Below, one piece after another: positions 1 through 8,394 of a DNA stretch of 64,000 nucleotides. The stretch comes from Bacillota bacterium (GTDB taxonomy: Bacteria > Bacillota > Clostridia > Lachnospirales > Lachnospiraceae). Both the position numbers and the translations under genes were made by a program. Every line of letters begins with the position of its first letter. The stretch's first letter is position 1. The notes under the pieces are model-generated. The model was not told the origin of the DNA. It saw only the letters and a list, made by a program, of their open reading frames with translations, and did not search any database. Location of the stretch: contig JAEXNR010000011.1 in assembly GCA_023439505.1 (NCBI GenBank), positions 1-64,000 of the forward strand, given 5' to 3'.

Positions 1-159
1 TTTATCTCCGGCAGTGGTTTGGCATCTGCGATCAAAGGAATCCCCTTTAATCTGGTACAGAATTTATCAGGTATTATTATTGCCACTATTCTGCTTCCTT
101 TATTGTTATTGGTCCCTCAAGTGAAAAGTATGGTCCAAAATCAGCAACATCATATTTAG
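1..159 (+). CDS. C-terminal fragment of a membrane protein, possibly an ECF transporter S component
   Basis: The window opens inside a plus-strand reading frame that ends at a TAG codon; 52 residues are visible. They form one hydrophobic helix (around SGIIIATILLPLLLL) preceded by a turn containing IPFNLVQ and followed by a short polar tail. This matches the last helix of small integral membrane proteins. The Ile-Pro-Phe-Asn-Leu-Val turn recalls the C-terminus of ECF-type vitamin transporter S components such as riboflavin carriers, but too little is present for a firm family call. The next gene begins 440 bases later behind its own promoter, so the two are separate units. Confidence 0.45.
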   Translation, partial: FISGSGLASAIKGIPFNLVQNLSGIIIATILLPLLLLVPQVKSMVQNQQHHI

Positions 160-325
160 CGACATCACATAGCAGCGTATAAGGTCCTAAAATCCAGAAC
201 CAAAGTACTGACGGATGTAAATACTCTTTTTCGGTATTCTTTATCAAGATCATTGTGCCTAATTATTGTGCTAGGAGTGAACATTATACCATCTGACCCT
301 TTTTATGCATTTTTAATTTACTATA

Positions 326-354
326 TTGACATGAAAATAGCTCTATTCTATAAT
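326..354 (+). promoter_or_regulatory. Consensus sigma-A promoter for the pfl transcript
   Basis: A perfect -35 TTGACA (326-331) and a perfect -10 TATAAT (349-354) are separated by 17 bases. Predicted transcription starts near 361, exactly where the riboswitch aptamer begins. With such a strong promoter, control is expected to occur downstream, at the riboswitch. Confidence 0.88.
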
Positions 355-360
355 AATATT

Positions 361-474
361 ATATCGGGACTGGCGGATATGTGGGGAACCACGAGGAACC
401 GATATCAAACTTCCGGCTTCGGAACGTGGGATTAGACTGTCGACCGCCTGGGCAAAGCTCAGGCGGTTTTTTTT
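361..474 (+). promoter_or_regulatory. ZTP (pfl-motif) riboswitch with overlapping intrinsic terminator
   Basis: Recognised from its conserved parts. A P1 stem pairs atatcgg (361-367) with ccgatat (399-405) and encloses the ACTGGCGGA segment and a small GTGG/CCAC hairpin. A variable hairpin TTCCG/CGGAA (411-424) follows, then the hallmark CCGCCTGGGC (444-453). In the family, CCGCC pairs with GGCGG in the first domain (here 372-376) to form a pseudoknot that senses the purine intermediates ZTP/ZMP, a sign of 10-formyl-THF shortage. Here the CCGCC strand is also the 5' arm of a terminator, so ligand binding should block termination and switch on pyruvate formate-lyase, a formate source. The family was named for its association with pfl genes. 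Confidence 0.93.
444..474 (+). terminator. Intrinsic terminator of the ZTP riboswitch
   Basis: A ten-base-pair stem (444-453 with 457-466, one G-U pair) closes a three-base loop and is followed by eight T residues (467-474). Its left arm contains the pseudoknot strand of the aptamer, so aptamer folding and terminator folding are mutually exclusive. Confidence 0.9.
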
Positions 475-510
475 GTTGTTTAAACCGTCCGAGATAATAC
501 TGTTGATTTT

Positions 511-573
511 TAGAGATCAGAGAAAAAGTAATATCCACCAAAGTTAAAGACAAAGGTATTTCTCTGATCTCTA
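511..573 (+). repeat. Perfect 15-bp inverted repeat between the riboswitch terminator and the pfl start
   Basis: TAGAGATCAGAGAAA at 511-525 is exactly complementary to 559-573. Inner segments (aatatcc and ggtatt) can extend the stem. It is not followed by a T-run, and the ribosome binding site AAGGAGG (587-593) lies 14 bases beyond it. It would form a stable stem-loop in the read-through mRNA, possibly as a 5' stabiliser or protein-binding site. Confidence 0.75.
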
Positions 574-600
574 ATACACACATCTTAAGGAGGTTATCAA

Positions 601-2826
601 ATGAACACATGGTATGACTTTAATCCAGGAAATTGGCAGAACGAAATTAATGTAAGAGATTTTATCTTAACGAATTATACAGAATATACAGGCGATGGGA
701 AGTTCTTAGCACCACCCACCAATCGCACCCTATTATTAAACCAAAAATACCAGGACCTATCCAAAATGGAACAAGAGAATGGTGTTTTATCTATTAATAC
801 AGAGAAGGTTTCTTCTTTACTCACCTATGAGCCTTCCTATCTTGACCGTGAAAACGAACTTATCTTTGGTTTTCAGACAGATGCTCCTTTAAAGCGAGGA
901 GTTAATCCCTTTGGCGGAATACGAATGGCCAGACAGTCCTGTGAAGCCTATGGCTACAGTCTGTCAGAAGAAGTGGAGGAGCATTTCCGTTATCGTACCA
1001 CACATAACGATGGTGTCTTTCGCGTCTACACCCCAGAAATGAAAAAAGTCAGAAAAAGCGGCGTCATAACAGGTCTTCCGGATGCCTATGGCAGAGGGCG
1101 AATCATCGGGGATTACCGCCGGGTACCCTTATATGGGGTAAACTACCTGATCGAGCAAAAGGAAAAGGATAAACATACCCTTGGCTTATTACAGATGACG
1201 GAAGAAAACATCCGTACTCTGGAAGAGTTGTACCGTCAGATTGATTTCTTAAAGCAATTGAAGGATATGGCTCTTGCTTATGGTATCGACATTTCACTCC
1301 CGGCCACCTGTGCTAAAGAAGCAGTACAATGGTTATATTTTGCATATCTTGGCGCCATTAAAGAGCAGAATGGCGCTGCAATGTCTTTGGGCCGCACTGC
1401 AACCTTTCTTGACATCTTTTTCGAGCGTGATTTGAGAAATGGAATTATTACTGAAACGGATGCTCAGGAGATCATCGATCAATTTATTTTAAAATTACGT
1501 ATGGCAAGGCAATTACGTACACCCGAATACAACGAATTATTTGCCGGCGATCCTTTATGGATTACAGAATCCCTGGGGGGAATGACATTAGACGGGCGTA
1601 GTCTTGTTTCCAAAAACAGTTTCCGCTTTCTTCATACCCTGACTACCCTCTCACCAGCCCCCGAACCTAATCTTACCATTCTGTGGTCTGATCGATTACC
1701 GGATAATTTCAAGAAATATTGTGCAAAGATGTCTATTGAAACAGACTCCATTCAATACGAGAATGATGACCTGATGCGGCCGGAATACGGGGATGATTAT
1801 GGTATTGCATGCTGTGTATCCGCAATGAAGATTGGCAAACAGATGCAATATTTCGGTGCCCGCTGTAATCTTGCCAAAGTTCTTCTTATGAGTCTAAACG
1901 GAGGCAGGGACGAAATAAGCGGCGAACAGATCGGACCATCAGGAAAGTCATTTGATGCCGAACAACCCCTTGATTATAACGATGTCCTTCAGCACTTTCT
2001 TTTCATGATGGACTGGCTGTGTAAGTTATACGTTAACACCATGAATGTTATTCACTTCATGCATGATAAGTATGCCTATGAGAAACTCCAAATGGCGCTT
2101 CATGACACAACTGTAGAACGTCTTATGGGCTTTGGAATCGCGGGTCTCTCCGTAGTAGCAGACTCCTTGAGCGCTATTCGTTATGCCAAAGTTACGCCAA
2201 GAAAAGATAGCCGTGGTATCATCACAGATTTTAATATCGAAGGGGAATACCCTTCCTTTGGTAATAACGATGCAAGAGTGGATCAAATCGCCAAAGACCT
2301 GATTCATGAATTCATTCATAAATTGCAAAAGCATCCTGCTTATAGAAACTCTATCCATACGTTATCAATTCTCACCATCACCAGCAATGTGGTATATGGT
2401 AAGAAGACCGGCGCAACACCAGATGGAAGAAAATACGGTGAACCCTTTGCTCCCGGTGCCAATCCCATGCACGGGCGTGATAAAAACGGAGCTTTGGCCT
2501 CCCTTCAATCCGTATCCAAATTAGATTTTGACAGCTGCAGAGACGGTATCTCTTACACATTTACTATAACACCTGATTCCCTTGGTAAATCTGATTCAGA
2601 GCGCATTCATAATCTGACAGCACTGATGGATGGGTACTTTAAAAGCAACGGTCATCATATCAATGTCAATGTATTGAATCGCTCAATGTTATTGGATGCA
2701 CAAACCCATCCGGAGCAATATCCCAACTTAACCATACGGGTATCCGGTTATGCCGTACACTTCCATTCGCTGAGCAAAAAGCAGCAGGATGAAGTAATTG
2801 CCCGAACCTTTCATAGTAGATTATAG
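601..2826 (+). CDS. pflB: Formate C-acetyltransferase (pyruvate formate-lyase)
   Basis: A 741-residue glycyl-radical enzyme converting pyruvate and CoA to acetyl-CoA and formate in the cytoplasm of anaerobes. The adjacent catalytic cysteines are Cys404-Cys405 in IACCVSAM, and the radical glycine is Gly716 in RVSGYAV near the C-terminus. Length equals that of canonical PflB. ATG at 601 follows AAGGAGG with a 7-base gap. The gene sits behind a ZTP riboswitch, which ties it to one-carbon supply: formate can be turned into 10-formyl-THF for purine synthesis. No PflA radical-SAM activase lies next to it in this window, so activation must come from a gene elsewhere. No strong T-tailed terminator follows. 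Confidence 0.96.
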   Translation: MNTWYDFNPGNWQNEINVRDFILTNYTEYTGDGKFLAPPTNRTLLLNQKYQDLSKMEQENGVLSINTEKVSSLLTYEPSYLDRENELIFGFQTDAPLKRGVNPFGGIRMARQSCEAYGYSLSEEVEEHFRYRTTHNDGVFRVYTPEMKKVRKSGVITGLPDAYGRGRIIGDYRRVPLYGVNYLIEQKEKDKHTLGLLQMTEENIRTLEELYRQIDFLKQLKDMALAYGIDISLPATCAKEAVQWLYFAYLGAIKEQNGAAMSLGRTATFLDIFFERDLRNGIITETDAQEIIDQFILKLRMARQLRTPEYNELFAGDPLWITESLGGMTLDGRSLVSKNSFRFLHTLTTLSPAPEPNLTILWSDRLPDNFKKYCAKMSIETDSIQYENDDLMRPEYGDDYGIACCVSAMKIGKQMQYFGARCNLAKVLLMSLNGGRDEISGEQIGPSGKSFDAEQPLDYNDVLQHFLFMMDWLCKLYVNTMNVIHFMHDKYAYEKLQMALHDTTVERLMGFGIAGLSVVADSLSAIRYAKVTPRKDSRGIITDFNIEGEYPSFGNNDARVDQIAKDLIHEFIHKLQKHPAYRNSIHTLSILTITSNVVYGKKTGATPDGRKYGEPFAPGANPMHGRDKNGALASLQSVSKLDFDSCRDGISYTFTITPDSLGKSDSERIHNLTALMDGYFKSNGHHINVNVLNRSMLLDAQTHPEQYPNLTIRVSGYAVHFHSLSKKQQDEVIARTFHSRL

Positions 2827-2831
2827 AACCT

Positions 2832-2890
2832 GTGCCCGGTCGGGCACACTGAGAAATGCAGGGTATATGATATCATCTTATCATGTACCC
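2832..2890 (+). other. Two hairpins downstream of pflB
   Basis: A perfect palindrome GTGCCCGGTCGGGCAC (2832-2847) lies 6 bases after the pflB stop. A second stem (2861-2870 with 2881-2890, one G-U pair) follows. Neither has a clear T-run, so they look like 3'-end stabilisers or a weak terminator for the convergent pflB and polymerase genes. The remaining bases to 3043 show nothing else. Confidence 0.45.
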
Positions 2891-3043
2891 CGCATCACCT
2901 TAAATAATAATGCCGATATTCATTTATCTTTTATTAGCCGTATAGTGCCTCAAATTAAGTATCCTAATCGTTTTCCAATCGTGCTACGTGATAAAAGACT
3001 TATTTCATACACTTCTAAATCCTTCTGTTCTTACCAATTGCTG

Positions 3044-5008
3044 TTACTCTTTACTTTTTGCAACTTTCATTTCTTCCTGCTCTTTTATAAGTAACGGTTT
3101 CGCCAAATAATTCATAGTTATCCCCAAACCAATCAGGGTCCAGAAAATTGGTGCAGTTGTGACGCTGGAGTCATTGGTAAGTCCTGTCACCATATATGCA
3201 ATAGTTCCAATAAAAATAGCAACACCAACCTGAGCATAGTAGTTATTAAAACGTCCTCTGATATATAGTTTTATACTCCATATAAAATACATACCATAGA
3301 ATACAAGAAATGCAATCAAAGATAATAATCCTGTCTGCACTGCAATCTGCAAATATAAATTATGCGGTTTCGTAATAATTGTTCCCTGATAATTATTATT
3401 GAAGTATCCCAAATAATCCTGTTGAGGAAACTCTGTAATAAAAGTATCCGGACCTGATCCCAATATGATATTGCTCTTTACCAAAGGAATTGATCTCGAC
3501 CAGATATATCCACGACCGGTAGCCAATGAATCATAATCCGTAAAAACAGCAGATTCCGGTTGAATAATCTTGTCAAACTTACCAAATGAATTCAGATAAT
3601 AGTATGTGTTATCCATTCCGGTCTGATTTGAGAACACCCAGTCTTTACCATCTATATTAACTTTAAAGGCAACGATAGTTTCATTGATAAGTACCGGCAT
3701 ATAAGTAACTGCAGGAAATCGCTCATCCTGCAACTCAAATGCATTCGTCTCAGAATTGTAAGTATAATTAATCGTATTGTTATTCTCATCCGTCAAAAAG
3801 ATCAAATAAGAATTACCGTCATTCACCATAAAGGAATAATTCATGATATTCCCTTTATACGTAATGGATATATTCTCATCATTGGTGCTGATATTGGTAA
3901 TATTATGCTCCGTCTTCTGGATTTTCGTTATATCACGTACACGATTTAACATATAATTGTCTGTTTTATTGTTTAAGATAAACAACGCAATTACAACAAT
4001 AATTGCAACCGGAATCGTAATATAAAACCTTTTAATAAGATATCTCCATAGAAAAATCAGAATACCCACAAAAGCAACGATAATTCCCATAAATCCGGCC
4101 AAGGATTGTGATCCCACAGCACACAAAGCAAGTCCAACCAAAATAACCAAATAGAAGATAGCATGTACTATTTTTTTACTAAACAATAATAACACAGCAA
4201 ATAATGGAACCAACAGGGCAACATAAACACCCACATAATTAGGATTAAATAAAGTTGTAAAGACTCTTCCTGCCGGGAAATTAAACTGTACATCCTTAGT
4301 TCCAATATACCGCTTTCCCATATCTGTTTCAAAAAAGTTCTTTCCAACGAATTGAGAAAGCCCCAATAAACTCATCACCAGGGATCCCCATCCCAGGAAC
4401 TTAATTATATTTTTCACATCATTCTCTGATTTAATAATATTAAATATATAAAATACAACAATACAGTACCCCAGCAATGCCCAGACAGATTCAAATTGAT
4501 CCTTAGAACCAGCAAAACTAAAAATCGGATTCTTTGAAAACAGTGCAGAAAGAAAAGACAAAATCGCATAGATTCCAAGTGGGATAAACAAAGTAATATA
4601 ATTTATACTTTTTCTTTTGGTATAATACTTATAAAAAATTACTGTCGCCATTATGGCTGCCATCAATACAAAAGCCCATTGTTTATAATAAAGAAAAAAA
4701 TCAAAATCCATTGATGAATTTGGATACCAACTATACTGCATTAAATGAGGTGTAAAAGCTTTTTCTCTCATAATTAATGGTATTATCATAACAATAATTA
4801 TGACAGGAAACAACTTCCACTGAAAAGGCTCATGATATATCGCATTTTGCTCCTTCCCCTTTTCTCGGGACTTATTTAAATTTGTATTTATAAATGAATT
4901 ATTTAGTGGCCTATTACCATATTTTTTGTTTGGATTTGATTCCCGTCTTTTTTTAGTATTATTCATTCGATTACCTTGGCTTATATTTCCTACCTTATTA
5001 TCACTCAT
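3044..5008 (-). CDS. O-antigen ligase/polymerase-like multi-pass membrane protein (Wzy_C/WaaL family)
   Basis: A 654-residue membrane protein with a polar Asn/Lys-rich N-terminus (about 65 residues), around ten hydrophobic helices, and a large extracytoplasmic insertion in the middle. Near the C-terminus is the family motif region TKPHNLYLQIAVQTGL, typical of O-antigen ligases and polysaccharide polymerases that transfer lipid-linked glycans outside the membrane. The start at 5008 (MSDNKVGN) is preferred because GAGG lies 8-9 bases upstream. A longer frame beginning at 5059 would start inside the promoter. It may polymerise or attach a surface glycan, perhaps linked to the polymer locus at 38-52 kb; that link is inference. 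The inserted loop is larger than usual for the family. Confidence 0.78.
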   Translation of the reverse strand: MSDNKVGNISQGNRMNNTKKRRESNPNKKYGNRPLNNSFINTNLNKSREKGKEQNAIYHEPFQWKLFPVIIIVMIIPLIMREKAFTPHLMQYSWYPNSSMDFDFFLYYKQWAFVLMAAIMATVIFYKYYTKRKSINYITLFIPLGIYAILSFLSALFSKNPIFSFAGSKDQFESVWALLGYCIVVFYIFNIIKSENDVKNIIKFLGWGSLVMSLLGLSQFVGKNFFETDMGKRYIGTKDVQFNFPAGRVFTTLFNPNYVGVYVALLVPLFAVLLLFSKKIVHAIFYLVILVGLALCAVGSQSLAGFMGIIVAFVGILIFLWRYLIKRFYITIPVAIIVVIALFILNNKTDNYMLNRVRDITKIQKTEHNITNISTNDENISITYKGNIMNYSFMVNDGNSYLIFLTDENNNTINYTYNSETNAFELQDERFPAVTYMPVLINETIVAFKVNIDGKDWVFSNQTGMDNTYYYLNSFGKFDKIIQPESAVFTDYDSLATGRGYIWSRSIPLVKSNIILGSGPDTFITEFPQQDYLGYFNNNYQGTIITKPHNLYLQIAVQTGLLSLIAFLVFYGMYFIWSIKLYIRGRFNNYYAQVGVAIFIGTIAYMVTGLTNDSSVTTAPIFWTLIGLGITMNYLAKPLLIKEQEEMKVAKSKE

Positions 5009-5048
5009 ATATTGTTTCCTCTTTTTCATTATAATAAACGTACAATTT

Positions 5049-5077
5049 ATTATACACATTTTTACTTATTACATCAA
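5049..5077 (-). promoter_or_regulatory. Promoter of the O-antigen ligase-like gene
   Basis: On the minus strand, -35 TTGATG (5072-5077) and -10 TATAAT (5049-5054) are spaced by 17 bases. The start site near 5042 rules out the upstream-most in-frame ATG and supports translation from 5008. Confidence 0.75.
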
Positions 5078-5250
5078 TAGCAAATCCTTATGTAATCATA
5101 TTTTGCTTCAATAGGTTTAATAAAAGTGTTTAACATATGTATGTAATTCGTTCATTAAATTGTAATTGAATAAATAGTGTAATTTACATCCATTCAGAAA
5201 TTGGCAGAATCAGTGGATTACGCTTAGTTCAACCTATAATTAAGCATAAA

Positions 5251-5286
5251 GAAAAGGCCCTATGATGTAACACATAGGGCCTTTTT
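5251..5286 (-). terminator. Terminator of the Ig-like surface protein gene
   Basis: A 12-13 bp stem (AAAAGGCCCTATG, 5252-5264, with its complement 5273-5285) encloses an 8-base loop. The minus strand continues with a T-rich tail. It is symmetric enough to act in both directions and lies 22 bases past the stop codon. Confidence 0.88.
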
Positions 5287-5307
5287 ACTTTAATGCAAAT
5301 TTACTAA

Positions 5308-7953
5308 TTATCTTACTTTAATTGTCGTATTTACATCATATTTATAAGTCATGCTATTTCCATTATCGTATGTCTTTGTATACTCAACAGATACGATACG
5401 TACATCACTTCCACTTAAGCCACTTGAAAGAGCAGCACCAGAAGCTGTTACTAAGGAAGAACCAGTGGTATAAACAATCGAAGTAATTTTAGTATCATCA
5501 ATATCTGCACCGTTTAACTGGAACTTAAATCCGTCTTGTACGATCTTTAAGATTGAACCAGCATCTACAGTACCATTCTTTAAGCCAACAGTCAAAGATG
5601 TAGTATCAGTTACTGTGAAAGGAAGTGCTCCGATAATGAAGCCAGCTACTTTTCCAGTTGTAGTTACGCCTGCACCAGTTACAGATGCAGTTACTAAGTA
5701 TGCCTTGTTAGCTTCATAAGCCACTAATGCACCAGTTGCAGCGCCACCGGATACAGAAACTACAGGGATCTGAGTATTGCTGCCTAAATAAACAGGTGTA
5801 TCACCCTTCTTAAGAACAACATCATATTCAGATGGAGCAAGTTTTGCTACTCTTGAACCATATTTGTTAAATCCAAATACATTAATATCGATATTCTTAC
5901 CTGAATTGTTCTTAAGATCTACTGTCTGATCAGAGAGTACTAACTGCCAAGATGAAACTACTAAATCAACAGCGCCATCTTTAACATTGATTCTGAAATA
6001 GATATCTCTGGATGTGTTATCACGAGGATACTTCACAGTAAACTTAACGTTATAGACACCAGTAGGTGTACCAGCTGTATGAGCATCTACAGTAATATTT
6101 ACTTTACCTACGTCATCTCCTGAAGTTACAGGTACTATATTAATATTAGGAACGATAGCTGATGAAGTTGGTTTATTAATAAATTCAGATGTTACAATAG
6201 GAACAAATGCATTACCTAAGCTATCAGCAACTGTAATAACAGCTTTTGCAACTTCACCAATGTTTACGTTAGTATTATTACCAATTTCAACAGCGTTATT
6301 ATCAATTGCAGCTGTACCCATCGTTCTAGCTGGTTTAATTGTGAGATCGAATGTACTTACTACTTTACGATCTGCAACGTTTGCATCATTTGTCTTAACA
6401 ATTACTGTTACTGTACCAGCAGATACAGGATAGAAATATTTACCAGTGATTAATAAGATATCTGTATTACTTGACTCATAGATGAAATCTGCTTTAGCAG
6501 GATCTCCGGCTTTGGACCAAGCATCATTCGCACCATCAGTAGTATTCTTATATCTTGCAAATACCTGATAGCTTTCATCCTTAGCTGCTAAAGACTTTCC
6601 ATCTGTCCAAGCCGACTTATCATCAGCTGGTCTTGCTGTAGCAATAGCAAACTGTAATGTGCTGTTATCAACGGATGTCTTAACACCTGTTGCAACTGCT
6701 GCATCAGTAAATGTCTTTACATTGTATTGCTTTGTAACTTCATCATAAACATAGCTTTCAAACTTAGCAGTGATAGTTGCTGAATAGCCTTCAGTGTAGA
6801 TGTATGCCATACTTCCACCTGTAAAGCCTTTGTTATTATCTCCACCATAGGTAAATGTTAAATAAGGTGCTACATATGCATTGGCTCCAGTAAGAATAAC
6901 AACGCCATCTGCATTAACTGCAGATACATGGTTCTTCATATCTTCTCCAGCACCTGTTGTCATATTTACATTGAAATCATCAAATACAATACCAGCAATC
7001 TGGCTTGCAGATGTATCTGCTGATGTAAATGTACCAACAAGATCACCAAATTTATAGTTGTAAGCAGTCTTAGTATTGAAAGCTGTATACATTTCAACTG
7101 TTGCTACTGTACCAGTAGTGTCTAAGGATACACTCTTAATCTTCTCTGTACCAGTAGAAACTTCTTTACCATTGATTACCTGATATACTGCAGATGCTGT
7201 CTTAATATCAGATGCAGTCATATCGCTGTCAAATGTTACAGCAAACTTAGTTGTGTTGATCTGCTTTGTGCTTACAACGCTAGGAGCAACAGTAATCTCA
7301 GCGGATACTTCAGCTAATACTAAAGAAGCAGCTTTGCTTGTTTTCCATGTATTGTAGTTTGCAGTTGTTTCGAAAGCTCTAGCAGTGATCGTATACTTAC
7401 CACCCTTAGTTGCCTTGAATACACCAGTAGAGTCTACGATAGAAGCGTTTGTTGTATCACTAACTTCCCATCTTGTGATAGACTTGGAACCGCTCTTTAA
7501 ACCAGATACTGTAGTATAAGATCTGTTGAAATCATATTCTGCATTAACAGCAATTGCTTTTTCAGGCAGATTAGAGATTGCAACGGTCTTAATGTTGTCT
7601 CTTACAGTTACGGTTGCGGAAATGCTTCCAACAGCCTTCTTCTTTGAATCTGTAACCTTTAAGGTTATCTTTGTGCTACCAGGAGCAACAGCAGTTGCAA
7701 TACCATTGCTAGCATTTACAGTAGCAACCTTCTTGTTAGCAGAAGACCAAGCATATTTGTAACCTGTCTTCTTGCCAGCGGTGATGTTGAAGTTATACTT
7801 GTCTTTGCCGTCTACGCCAAGATATAAAACCTTGCTTGTTGCATTAAGTTTAAATGCAGTAGCAGCGAATGCTCCGGCAGCTGGGCTGATTGATGTAATC
7901 AACATTGCCAATGCCAGAACGAAGGACAACTTCTTAAAGAAATTCTTCTTCAT
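5308..7953 (-). CDS. Secreted Ig-like (BIG2) repeat protein, probable S-layer or major surface protein
   Basis: An 881-residue protein with a clear signal peptide: basic KKNFFKK start, hydrophobic core, cleavage near AGAFAA at about residue 30. A BIG2-type bacterial Ig domain follows at about 34-112 (WSSANKKVATVNASNGIATAVAPG). The rest is rich in Thr, Ser, Val, Ala and Asn with repeated beta-sandwich-like stretches and almost no cysteine. There is no LPXTG motif, SLH repeat or C-terminal membrane helix, so attachment is unclear. The very strong ribosome site (AAGGAGG, 8 bases upstream) and two upstream promoters point to high expression, as for an S-layer protein. Exact function is inferred from these features. 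Confidence 0.72.
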   Translation of the reverse strand: MKKNFFKKLSFVLALAMLITSISPAAGAFAATAFKLNATSKVLYLGVDGKDKYNFNITAGKKTGYKYAWSSANKKVATVNASNGIATAVAPGSTKITLKVTDSKKKAVGSISATVTVRDNIKTVAISNLPEKAIAVNAEYDFNRSYTTVSGLKSGSKSITRWEVSDTTNASIVDSTGVFKATKGGKYTITARAFETTANYNTWKTSKAASLVLAEVSAEITVAPSVVSTKQINTTKFAVTFDSDMTASDIKTASAVYQVINGKEVSTGTEKIKSVSLDTTGTVATVEMYTAFNTKTAYNYKFGDLVGTFTSADTSASQIAGIVFDDFNVNMTTGAGEDMKNHVSAVNADGVVILTGANAYVAPYLTFTYGGDNNKGFTGGSMAYIYTEGYSATITAKFESYVYDEVTKQYNVKTFTDAAVATGVKTSVDNSTLQFAIATARPADDKSAWTDGKSLAAKDESYQVFARYKNTTDGANDAWSKAGDPAKADFIYESSNTDILLITGKYFYPVSAGTVTVIVKTNDANVADRKVVSTFDLTIKPARTMGTAAIDNNAVEIGNNTNVNIGEVAKAVITVADSLGNAFVPIVTSEFINKPTSSAIVPNINIVPVTSGDDVGKVNITVDAHTAGTPTGVYNVKFTVKYPRDNTSRDIYFRINVKDGAVDLVVSSWQLVLSDQTVDLKNNSGKNIDINVFGFNKYGSRVAKLAPSEYDVVLKKGDTPVYLGSNTQIPVVSVSGGAATGALVAYEANKAYLVTASVTGAGVTTTGKVAGFIIGALPFTVTDTTSLTVGLKNGTVDAGSILKIVQDGFKFQLNGADIDDTKITSIVYTTGSSLVTASGAALSSGLSGSDVRIVSVEYTKTYDNGNSMTYKYDVNTTIKVR

Positions 7954-8085
7954 ATTCTTACTTCCTCCTTAAAATATATGGTTTGGTATTATATCGTGCA
8001 TCTCCGCGCTGCTGAGTTAAGTTAATAAAAACTATGTAAAGCAGACTAGGAAATGCCATAATATAATCATTCCAACAACAAGATG

Positions 8086-8114
8086 ATTATAACAATAAAG
8101 GGAAAAAAGGTCAA
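8086..8114 (-). promoter_or_regulatory. Proximal promoter of the Ig-like protein gene
   Basis: Minus-strand -35 TTGACC (8109-8114) and -10 TATAAT (8086-8091) are separated by 17 bases. Predicted 5' UTR is about 125 nt and includes a hairpin (ATAATCAT/ATGATTAT, 8063-8070 with 8083-8090) that overlaps the start region. Confidence 0.8.
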
Positions 8115-8340
8115 GTATTTTATCCTCGTAATTTGGATTATTTACCAGTTCCAAATCTCTCAATCGCCGTATTTATCTGGGTTGAAACGACTATATCTTA
8201 GTCAAACTGCTTGACAGGGGAAGTATCCCCGCTTATACATCTTCTCTGAATAACGCCACTCCCGTACAGATGCAGAATAGGATGTGACCCATCTGTCTGG
8301 GACGATATTACCAGAGCTTTCTGTAATATTGCTTTGACTA
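8115..8340 (-). other. Hairpin-rich interval between two promoters; possible structured leader or small RNA
   Basis: Read on the minus strand, this stretch carries consecutive self-complementary segments: ATATTAC/GTAATAT, ACAGATG/CATCTGT inside TCCC/GGGA, GGGGA/TCCCC, then GTCAA/TTGAC and GACTA/TAGTC. The last two share the same GAC and are mutually exclusive. No reading frame fits. I could not match it to a riboswitch family I know. It follows a good distal promoter and precedes the proximal one, so it is either an upstream leader or an independent RNA. Confidence 0.45.
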
Positions 8341-8342
8341 TG

Positions 8343-8370
8343 GTTATATGATGCACTTTGGATGTGTCAA
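8343..8370 (-). promoter_or_regulatory. Distal promoter upstream of the Ig-like protein gene
   Basis: Minus-strand -35 TTGACA (8365-8370), 16-base spacer, -10 TATAAC (8343-8348). Just upstream, the GTCAC motif occurs twice, 11 bases apart (one helical turn), which could be an activator or repressor site. The promoter lies 25 bases past the thrC stop codon. Confidence 0.65.
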
Positions 8371-8394
8371 ATTTATGTCACGCTTTTGTCACAA

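Noticed and set aside
359..610. Minus-strand 83-residue frame over the riboswitch
   Set aside because: It is antisense to a recognised ZTP aptamer and terminator and has no ribosome site.
8115..8340. Known riboswitch (c-di-GMP, c-di-AMP, M-box, SAM)
   Set aside because: None of the conserved cores of these classes is present, so it is reported only as an unassigned structured interval.
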